Assembly: GCF_036099295.1 (NCBI RefSeq)
Contig: NZ_CP107976.1
Coordinates: 1,240,001-1,304,000, forward strand
DNA length: 64,000 nucleotides
Reading direction: 5' to 3'
Source: Streptomyces sp. NBC_00358
GTDB lineage: Bacteria > Actinomycetota > Actinomycetes > Streptomycetales > Streptomycetaceae
Positions within the stretch are counted from its first letter, which is position 1. Every line of letters starts with the position of its first letter. The notes under the pieces are model-generated. The model saw nothing but the letters and a program-made list of their open reading frames with translations. It was not told the origin of the DNA and did no database searches. Both the position numbers and the translations under genes were made by a program. Shown here in pieces: positions 57,780 to 64,000 of the stretch.

Positions 57780-58865
57780 ATGAGAACCTTCGATCTCCTG
57801 GTCGTCGGCGACGCCAACCCGGACGTCGTGATCGGCCCGCTGCACGGTCCGCTGGAGTTCGGGCAGCGCGAACAGCTCGTCGAGCGGGCCGGGCTGGTGC
57901 TGGGCGGCTCCGCCGCGATCATGGCGTGCGGGGCGGCGCGGCTCGGACTGCGGGTCGCGTTCGCGGGCCGCGTCGGGGACGATCCCGCGGGTGCCTTCGT
58001 GCGCGAGGCGCTCGCCGGGCGCGGTGTCGACGTCGGCTTCCTGGTCACGGACCCGGTCCTGCCCACACCGCTCACGACGGTCGTCACGGCCGGGGACGGG
58101 GACCGGGCGGTCCTCACCGCGCCGGGCTGCCTGACGGCGACGGGCCCCGAGGACGTACCGGCCGACCTGATCGCGGCCTCCCGGCATGTGCACGCGGCCT
58201 CCTTCTTCCTGATGCCCCGTCTGGCGCGTTCACTGGCCTCGGTGTTCGGCCGAGCGCGGGAGGCGGGCGCGACGACGTCGCTCGACACCAACGACGATCC
58301 GGCGGGGCGCTGGGACCGCGAACTCCTCGACCCAGTAATGAAGTTCACCGACTTTCTGTTGCCGAACGCGGCCGAGGCCCGTGCGCTGGCCGGGGAGCGC
58401 GACCTGCTCCGGGCGGCCACCGTCCTGGCCGGCCGGGGACCGGCGGTCGTCGTCAAGGACGGCGCGGACGGCGCCCTCGCCTGCGCGGGGGGACTCCTGT
58501 CGCGCGCGCCGGCCGCGTCCGTCGAGCCGGTGGACACCGTGGGCGCGGGCGACAGTTTCGACGCCGGATTCGTCGCCGCGATCCTGCGGGGGCTCGACCT
58601 GCGCGGCGCGCTCGCCGTGGCCGCCGCCTGCGGTTCGCTGTCGACACGGGCGTCCGGCGGTACGGCGGCACAGCCCACGTGGGACGAGGCACGCGCCGCG
58701 GCCGGCGCGCACTCCGCGGACGTACCGGCAGGCCCGGACAACCCGGCCACCCCGGACACCCCGAATTCACCGGACCACCCGGACCACCCGAACTCCTCGA
58801 ACTCCCCCGCAGAAAAGGGAATTTCGTCATCCCCCAGCACCCGCGACACCAGGAGCCGTTCGTGA
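57780..58865 (+). CDS. PfkB-family carbohydrate kinase
   Basis: A 361-residue ribokinase-like enzyme. The N-terminal glycine-rich motif is LGGSAAIMACGAARLGLRVAFAGRVGDDPAG. The C-terminal ATP/catalytic signature is DTVGAGDSFDAGFVAA, with the catalytic Asp. It phosphorylates a sugar or sugar derivative released from the imported substrate; the sugar is not fixed by the motif. The last ~50 residues are a Pro/Asp/Asn/Ser-rich tail (repeats such as PDHPDHPNSSNSP), beyond the usual fold. ATG at 57780 follows GAAGGG; a GTG at 57777 is equivalent. The stop overlaps the next GTG start (GTGA at 58862-58865). Confidence 0.9.
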   Translation: MRTFDLLVVGDANPDVVIGPLHGPLEFGQREQLVERAGLVLGGSAAIMACGAARLGLRVAFAGRVGDDPAGAFVREALAGRGVDVGFLVTDPVLPTPLTTVVTAGDGDRAVLTAPGCLTATGPEDVPADLIAASRHVHAASFFLMPRLARSLASVFGRAREAGATTSLDTNDDPAGRWDRELLDPVMKFTDFLLPNAAEARALAGERDLLRAATVLAGRGPAVVVKDGADGALACAGGLLSRAPAASVEPVDTVGAGDSFDAGFVAAILRGLDLRGALAVAAACGSLSTRASGGTAAQPTWDEARAAAGAHSADVPAGPDNPATPDTPNSPDHPDHPNSSNSPAEKGISSSPSTRDTRSRS

Positions 58866-60181
58866 ACGACATCACCACCGCGAAGATCGCCTTCATCGGA
58901 GCCGGGAGCGTGGTGTTCACCCAGGGACTGCTGACCGACCTGTTCACCTTCCCCGAACTCGCGCACGTGCGGATCGCGTTGCACGACATCGACCCGGAGC
59001 GGCTGGCCACGGCGGAGGGCGCCGCCCGGTACATCGCGGGCGTCCGCGGCGCCAAGCCCACGATCACCGCGCACCTCGACCGCCGCGCGGCCCTGGAGGA
59101 CGCCGACTTCGTCATCAACATCATCCAGGTCGGCATGGACGGGGCGACCCGCACCGACTTCGACATCCCGGCCCGCTACGGACTGCGCCAGACGATCGGC
59201 GACACCCTCGGCATCGGTGGCATCTTCCGGGCACTGCGGACCTTCCCCGTGCTGCGCTCCCTCGCCTCCGACATGGCCGAACTCTGCCCGGACGCGATGC
59301 TGTTGAACTACACCAACCCCATGGCGATGAACGTCCTGTACCTGAGCCGCATCGCCCCGGCCCTGCGCGTCACCGGCCTGTGCCACTCGGTGTACTGGAC
59401 GATGCACGACCTCGCCCATATCGTCGGCGTCCCCTTCGAGGAGGTCACCTATCTGGCCGCCGGGGTCAACCACCAGGCGTGGGTGCTGCGTTTCGAGCGC
59501 GCGGGCCAGGACCTCCACCCCTTCCTGGACGACGCCGTCGCCCAGGACCCCGGACTGCTGCGCCGGGTCCGCTTCGACATGTACCGCCGCCTCGGGCACT
59601 ACCCCACCGAGACGAGCGAGCACTCCTCGGAGTACGTGCCCTGGTACCTCCACCACGACAGCGAGATCGAGCGGCTCAGGCTGCCCGTGGGCGCCTATCT
59701 GGAGATCATCGAGGAGAACGCGGCCAGCTACCGGCGCACCCGCGAGGCGCTCGCCGCCGGGGCGCCCCTCCACGTCGAGGGCACCCTGGAGTACGCGCCG
59801 CAGATCATCCACAGCACCCTCACCGGTACGCCGCGCACGGTCTACGGCAATGTGCCCAACCGCGGGCTGATCGACAATCTCCCGGCGGACTCGGTCGTCG
59901 AAGTCCCCTGCCAGACGGACGCTTCGGGAATACGGCCGACCCGTGTCGGCGCGTTGCCGCCTCAGTGTGCGGCACTGAACAGCGCGTACATCGCCGTGAA
60001 CGACCTGGTGGTCCGTGCCGCCACCGACAACGAGCCGCGCCATGTGCGGCACGCCGCGATGGCCGACCCCGCGACGGCCGCCGCCCTGCCCGTCGAGCGC
60101 ATCTGGGACCTGTGCGACGACCTGGTACGGGCTCACGGCGATCTGCTCCAGCCCGAGCTGAGGGTGCTGCTGGGCCACTGA
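58862..60181 (+). CDS. GH4-family NAD-dependent glycosidase (alpha-galactosidase-like)
   Basis: A 439-residue cytosolic glycosidase of family GH4, which uses NAD and Mn2+ and an oxidation-elimination mechanism. The Rossmann start is KIAFIGAGSVVFTQGLL. The family metal/catalytic marks are CHSVYWTMHDLA (Cys/His), NYTNPMAM and GVNHQAWVLRF. The length and these motifs fit MelA-type alpha-galactosidases better than the 6-phospho group. The GTG at 58862 overlaps the kinase stop, with CAGGAG upstream. It should hydrolyse the imported alpha-linked oligosaccharide, and the kinase would then act on the released sugar. A hairpin follows shortly after the stop. Confidence 0.9.
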   Translation: MNDITTAKIAFIGAGSVVFTQGLLTDLFTFPELAHVRIALHDIDPERLATAEGAARYIAGVRGAKPTITAHLDRRAALEDADFVINIIQVGMDGATRTDFDIPARYGLRQTIGDTLGIGGIFRALRTFPVLRSLASDMAELCPDAMLLNYTNPMAMNVLYLSRIAPALRVTGLCHSVYWTMHDLAHIVGVPFEEVTYLAAGVNHQAWVLRFERAGQDLHPFLDDAVAQDPGLLRRVRFDMYRRLGHYPTETSEHSSEYVPWYLHHDSEIERLRLPVGAYLEIIEENAASYRRTREALAAGAPLHVEGTLEYAPQIIHSTLTGTPRTVYGNVPNRGLIDNLPADSVVEVPCQTDASGIRPTRVGALPPQCAALNSAYIAVNDLVVRAATDNEPRHVRHAAMADPATAAALPVERIWDLCDDLVRAHGDLLQPELRVLLGH

Positions 60182-60201
60182 CCCCGCGGCCCGCGGCTCT
60201 C

Positions 60202-60223
60202 GGCCCGGGACAGGGACCGGGCC
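60202..60223 (+). terminator. Candidate hairpin terminator of the sugar operon
   Basis: GGCCCGG (60202-60208) and CCGGGCC (60217-60223) pair around an 8-nt loop, 20 bp after the GH4 stop. Further GC-rich complementary stretches surround it, so several folds are possible. Confidence 0.4.
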
Positions 60224-60422
60224 GGGGCCGCGGTCCGGTGGGGCCGCGGGCCTGACACGGGGACGAAGCCGGAGTCCCGGCCGTGGGACGAAGCCAGGGT
60301 CCCGGGGCAAGGGGCGGGGTCCGTTCATCGTCACCCCCAGGGGGTGAGGCCGGAGGGGCCCGTGTGTCGCAGGCTTTTCGGTGAGTGGCTGCGGTCGCAG
60401 CCCGTGCAACGGAGGTTCTGCC

Positions 60423-60842
60423 ATGGCAACCACCCAGCATCACCCGCACTCCAGGACCACCATGACGGCGGCCGGCGGCTTGATGGTCTTCGCCTCGGTG
60501 ATGCTGTTCGTCTCCGGCGTCCTCGACATCCTGCGGGGCGTCATGGCGATCGCCCAGGACGACGTCTTCGTCACCAGCCCGAACTACGTCTTCAAGTTCG
60601 ACCTGACGAGCTGGGGCTGGATCCACCTGGCGCTCGGCGCGGTCGCCGTGGTCGTGAGCCTCGGCCTGTTCTCGCGGGCGACCTGGGCCCGCGTGATCGG
60701 CGTGGGCATCGCGGCGCTGCTGATCATCGCCAACTTCCTGTCCATCCCGTACTACCCCGTCTGGTCGCTGACGCTGATAGCCCTGTACGGATTCGTCATC
60801 TGGGCGCTCTGCGTCGCGGGTCCGGACACGGACACCGAGTAG
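60423..60842 (+). CDS. Small four-helix membrane protein
   Basis: A 139-residue integral membrane protein with four hydrophobic helices: FASVMLFVSGVLDILRGVMAI, WGWIHLALGAVAVVVSLGLFS, VIGVGIAALLIIANFL and TLIALYGFVIWALCV. Family resemblance is to the DUF7144-type proteins of actinobacteria, whose function is unknown. The ATG at 60423 has GGAGG at about 8 nt. It is separated from the sugar operon by a GC-rich 241-bp region and converges on the LuxR regulator, so it is likely a single-gene unit. Confidence 0.85.
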   Translation: MATTQHHPHSRTTMTAAGGLMVFASVMLFVSGVLDILRGVMAIAQDDVFVTSPNYVFKFDLTSWGWIHLALGAVAVVVSLGLFSRATWARVIGVGIAALLIIANFLSIPYYPVWSLTLIALYGFVIWALCVAGPDTDTE

Positions 60843-60885
60843 GCGGCGGCAACGACTGCGGGACAGCACGGGACGGGTCCGCGGC

Positions 60886-63540
60886 TCACAGGATGTGCAG
60901 GTCGCGGGCCCGTCGTACGGCCTCGCCCCGACGGGTGGCGGCGAGCTTGCGGTAGACGCTCTTGAGGTGGGTCTTGACCGTGTTGACGGACAGATGCAGG
61001 TCGGCGGCGATCTCGTCCCTCGACATCATCTGCGCCAGCCGCTCCAGCACCTCCTGCTCGCGCTCGCTGAGCGGTTCGGTCACCGGCGCGTGATCGGGCC
61101 GCGGGCCCGGTCCGGTGCCCCGGACCGCGGCCGTCACCGGGAGCCATTCATGGCCCTGGCCCAGCGCGGGCCGATGCCGTACGAAGGTCCGCAGCCAGGG
61201 GCCTGCCTCCACGAACGGCCGCCGCAGATGCTCCGGCCTGGCCAGCCGCAGGGCCCGCGCCACCAGCCGCTGGGCGGTGGAGTCGTCGCCCAGCGCGTCC
61301 GCCGTCTGCGCCCGCGCCAGCAGCACCCGGACGGCGATGCCCGGCCCCTCGTCCAGCTCGGTCGGGAGCGCGTCCAGGAGAGAGCGTGCCGCCTCCCGGT
61401 CGCCGGTCGCGAGCCGGGCACGGGCGGCGGCCGCCGTGGCCTCCGGCCCGGTGGCGGCTCCCTCCTCCGCCAGCACCTCCGTCGCGGCGAGCGGATCGCC
61501 CAGCGCCAGGTACGCGGTGGACATGGCCAGCCCGGCCCGGCCGCTGACCCACGGCGAGGGCTCGACGCCGTGCGGGGGACGCCTCAGCTCCTCCAGGACG
61601 CGCAGCGCCTCCTTCGGATGCCCCTTGGCCAGCAGCATCCGGGACCGCAGCAGGGCGAGGCCCGCCATGGCGACGGGATCGTGCGAGGGCGTCCCGGAGG
61701 CGGTCGCCTGGTCCAGGTGCGTCTGTGCCGCCGCCAGGTCGTCACGGTCGACGGCGACCGCCGCCAGGACGAGCTGGGCGACCCCCGTCCGGGCGGCGGG
61801 CGGCAGGCCGGAGCGCTCCGCCTCGGCGACCGCCGCTCCCGCGTGCCCCTCCGCGCGGCCCGGACGGCCGCACAGGAAGTCGATCAGCGCGAGCCGGCTG
61901 AGCGACTCGTGCCGGGGGTAGGCGGTGGAGGGTCCGTCATCCACCTGTGCGGCGGCGGACAGCGAGGTCCGGGCCTCGTCGAACCGTCCCGCCCACAACT
62001 GCGCCGATCCCAGGTCCGTGAGCATCAGGGCCGGCAGCTCCGGGTGCTGTTGCAGCCGCTCGGCCGGAAGCAGCAGCTCCGCCGCCCTCATGTCCTCGGC
62101 CGCCGCCTCCGCCCGCTCGGACGAGCCGGTCAGCCGGGCGGCGAACACCCGCAGGAGCGCGTGGCTCAGCCGCAGGGCCGCTGTGTCGGCGCCCTCGCCG
62201 GTGAGGGTCTCCCCGGCCCGGCGCAGGAAGTCGAGTCCCCGGTCGACGTCGTGGCGGACCAGTTCACGGGCGGCGCGCACCAGGCACGCGGCCGGACCGG
62301 CGGCGTCCGGAGGCATGGCGGCGAAGAGCCCGTCGAGGCGCTCGGCGTCGAGTCCCGTCAGCAGTTGCCCGATGGCCAGCTCGTCGATGAACCGACCCGC
62401 CGCGAGCTCCCATTCGCCCGACCCCGCCGCGTGCGGCAGAGCCTCCGCCAGCAGTCCCGCGTCGCTCAGCCAGCGGGCGGCCCGCCGGTGCAGCTCGGGC
62501 TCCAGACCCGGATGGCGTACCCGCAGATGGACCCGCAGGATCTCCGCGAACAAGGGGTGCAGCCGGTACCACGAGTGGCCGATGGCCTCGGCGAACGCAT
62601 TGGCGTGCTGCAGCCCGGCCAGGATGGGTTCCGCGTCGTCCCGGCCCGTCAGGGCGTTGGCCAGATCGGGGTGGATCTGTTCGAGGATGCTCGAACGCAG
62701 GAGCAGGTCCTGTGTCTCGTCCGACTGCGCTTCGAGCACCTCGGCCAGCAGGAAGTCCGCGAGCGTGGACTGGCCGGCCTCGAAGTTCTTGATGAAGGTG
62801 TCCGGATCGTCCACGTGCTGCGCCGCGAGGATGCACAGCCGCAGCCCGGCGGCCCAGCCACCGGTCCACTCCGTCAGCGACCGCGCGCCGTCGTCGGACA
62901 GCCGGATGTCGTGCCGGCTGAGCAGGGCGGCCGTCTCGCCCGGAACGAACGCCAGGTCCGCGCCCCGTACCTCGGCCACCGCTCCGGCCGCCCGATAGCG
63001 GTGCAACGGCAGTTGCGGCTCCGTACGGCTGACGATCACCAGACGCAGACCGCCTCCCGCGTGCCGCAGGACGAACTGGAGCTCGTCGGCGACCTCCGCG
63101 GAGGCTCCCACCCGGTCGAACTCGTCGAGCACCAGGATCACCGGGTCCGCGCGCTCGCTCAGCCAGGCCGCGAGCCGGGTCAGCAGGGAGTGGTCCACGT
63201 CGCCGGGGCTGGAGGGGCTGCCGATGTCGTCCGGAACGGCCGCTCCGTGGCGTCGCAGGGATTCCAGGACGTACGTCCAGAAGATGCCGGGGCCGGTGTC
63301 CTCGTGCTCCACGGTCAGCCAGGCCACATCACCCGGATGGTCCATCGTGGAGATCCAGTGGGCCACCAGGAGCGTCTTCCCCGCGCCGGCCGGCCCGTTC
63401 ACCAGGGTCAACGGGCCCTGAACGCCCTCGGCGAGCCGTCCGACCAGGCGCGGCCTGCGCACGAAGGTCTCCGTCAGGTCCGGGACGGTGAACCGGACGG
63501 CGAGCAGGGGGTCACCACCTGGGGTCAGCAGCCCGGCCAT
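60886..63540 (-). CDS. MalT-type LuxR-family transcriptional regulator
   Basis: An 884-residue large ATP-binding regulator. Near the N-terminus is the Walker A motif NGPAGAGKT (about 48-56), followed by ILVLDEFDRVG (Walker B). The middle is a long stretch of TPR-like helical repeats. The C-terminal LuxR helix-turn-helix (about 820-880) reads PLSEREQEVLERLAQMMSRDEIAADLHLSVNTVKTHLKSVYRKL. The ATG at 63540 (MAGLLTPGG) has GGAGGCAGGA upstream; a longer frame to 63762 is not supported. It is divergent from an MFS gene that runs off the window, which may be its target. Confidence 0.9.
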   Translation of the reverse strand: MAGLLTPGGDPLLAVRFTVPDLTETFVRRPRLVGRLAEGVQGPLTLVNGPAGAGKTLLVAHWISTMDHPGDVAWLTVEHEDTGPGIFWTYVLESLRRHGAAVPDDIGSPSSPGDVDHSLLTRLAAWLSERADPVILVLDEFDRVGASAEVADELQFVLRHAGGGLRLVIVSRTEPQLPLHRYRAAGAVAEVRGADLAFVPGETAALLSRHDIRLSDDGARSLTEWTGGWAAGLRLCILAAQHVDDPDTFIKNFEAGQSTLADFLLAEVLEAQSDETQDLLLRSSILEQIHPDLANALTGRDDAEPILAGLQHANAFAEAIGHSWYRLHPLFAEILRVHLRVRHPGLEPELHRRAARWLSDAGLLAEALPHAAGSGEWELAAGRFIDELAIGQLLTGLDAERLDGLFAAMPPDAAGPAACLVRAARELVRHDVDRGLDFLRRAGETLTGEGADTAALRLSHALLRVFAARLTGSSERAEAAAEDMRAAELLLPAERLQQHPELPALMLTDLGSAQLWAGRFDEARTSLSAAAQVDDGPSTAYPRHESLSRLALIDFLCGRPGRAEGHAGAAVAEAERSGLPPAARTGVAQLVLAAVAVDRDDLAAAQTHLDQATASGTPSHDPVAMAGLALLRSRMLLAKGHPKEALRVLEELRRPPHGVEPSPWVSGRAGLAMSTAYLALGDPLAATEVLAEEGAATGPEATAAAARARLATGDREAARSLLDALPTELDEGPGIAVRVLLARAQTADALGDDSTAQRLVARALRLARPEHLRRPFVEAGPWLRTFVRHRPALGQGHEWLPVTAAVRGTGPGPRPDHAPVTEPLSEREQEVLERLAQMMSRDEIAADLHLSVNTVKTHLKSVYRKLAATRRGEAVRRARDLHIL

Positions 63541-63797
63541 GGGGTCCTGCCTCCGCGATCTCTCGGCTGCGGCGACGCGTTCGATCCGATGTGGTCCGGG
63601 TCCACGGTTCCCTCCCCGGCTCAACCCCCGCACACTGATCGTCACCCGCTGTGCCGGAAGTCGCAAGGCAGGCTCCGGTCGCCCGCGACGGGTGAGGCGG
63701 AAGGCCCCGTCTTCGGGTCTCATGGGAGCAGAGCAGAGGCCGGACGCCACTGTTCGGCGCACCAGCGTCGCGGGCCGACTCGATGAGGTGGTTACCG

Positions 63798-64000
63798 GTG
63801 AAGCACTGGCGCGCCCTGATGGTGCTCGGCACGGCCCAGTTCCTGATGGTCCTGGACACCTCCGTCATGAACGTGTCCATCAGCCAGTTGGTCGAGGACT
63901 TCGACACCGAGGTCACCGCCATCCAGGCCGTCATCACGCTCTACGCCCTGGTCATGGCGGCGTTCATGGCCACCGGCGGGAGGCTCGGTGACATCCTCGG
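63798..64000 (+). CDS. MFS transporter, 3' end beyond the window
   Basis: The first 67 residues of an MFS exporter. Helix 1 reads GTAQFLMVLDTSVMNVSISQLVEDF, followed by helix 2 and the start of motif A (GGRLGDILG), as in DHA2 drug exporters. The GTG at 63798 (VKHWRALMV) has GAGGTGG about 9 nt upstream. An in-frame ATG at 63783 would include a rare TTA leucine codon. The gene is divergent from the MalT-type regulator across 257 bp. Confidence 0.82.
   Translation, partial: MKHWRALMVLGTAQFLMVLDTSVMNVSISQLVEDFDTEVTAIQAVITLYALVMAAFMATGGRLGDIL

Overview
This window is high-GC actinobacterial DNA with the look of a Streptomyces chromosome. Codon third positions are almost all G or C, GTG and TTG starts are common, and spaced GGAGG-type ribosome sites are frequent. 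The gene content also fits: a subtilisin-inhibitor-like protein (SSI family), three SpoIIE-type phosphatases with PAS/GAF sensors, an ECF41 sigma factor, F420-type and XdhC-type proteins, many secreted hydrolases and small secreted peptides. Both ends cut through genes: an ABC exporter on the left and an MFS transporter on the right. I saw no tRNA or rRNA gene, CRISPR array, integrase or transposase.

Layout. 1-8.3 kb: truncated ABC exporter, AraC-type regulator, a gene-free block with ~110-bp GC-rich tandem repeats, a small secreted protein with a strong terminator, an NTF2-fold protein, an orphan polyprenyl-synthase-like enzyme, and a TetR regulator divergent from a secreted beta-propeller protein. 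8.3-14.2 kb: secreted GH5 glycosidase, ribosomal-protection (Tet/OtrA-like) GTPase, XdhC-family protein, metallophosphoesterase. 14.2-19.3 kb: two divergent SpoIIE-type phosphatases. 19.4-27.7 kb: secreted S1 protease divergent from a peptide-export cassette. The cassette consists of a GG-leader precursor, a hairpin, an HlyD-like protein, a C39-peptidase ABC exporter and a second large ABC protein (the NHLM-type arrangement), and no modification enzyme is visible. 27.7-34.3 kb: ArsR/SRPBCC pair, MFS transporter with palindromic operator-like sites, PAP2-diacylglycerol kinase fusion, SSI-like inhibitor with Arg at P1, and small cytosolic proteins. 34.4-38 kb: PucR regulator divergent from lactate 2-monooxygenase and a D-2-hydroxyacid dehydrogenase, followed by a 181-bp element with 20-bp terminal inverted repeats. 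38-45.7 kb: membrane-anchored ricin-lectin protein with a sigma-like N-terminus, a hemerythrin/MFS pair, and a divergent ECF41 sigma factor translationally coupled to a stand-alone cytochrome b. 45.6-53.5 kb: GH2 glycosidase, PAS-GAF-SpoIIE-ATPase phosphatase, SLC13/ArsB-like permease and a universal stress protein. 53.8-60.2 kb: a tight six-gene operon (GH114-type lipoprotein, sugar-binding protein, two permeases, PfkB kinase, GH4 glycosidase). 60.4-64 kb: small membrane protein, MalT-type LuxR regulator, start of an MFS transporter.

Most interesting units. (1) The precursor/NHLM export cassette at 21.5-27.7 kb has a cysteine-free, internally duplicated core. That core resembles the C-terminus of the small secreted protein at 3.7 kb. 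(2) The 53.8-60.2 kb operon reads as a complete route for cleaving an alpha-1,4-linked galactosamine/galactose polymer, importing the products, hydrolysing them with an NAD-dependent GH4 enzyme, and phosphorylating the sugar. (3) The ECF41-cytochrome b pair lies opposite a drug exporter/hemerythrin pair across a shared intergenic region with direct repeats.
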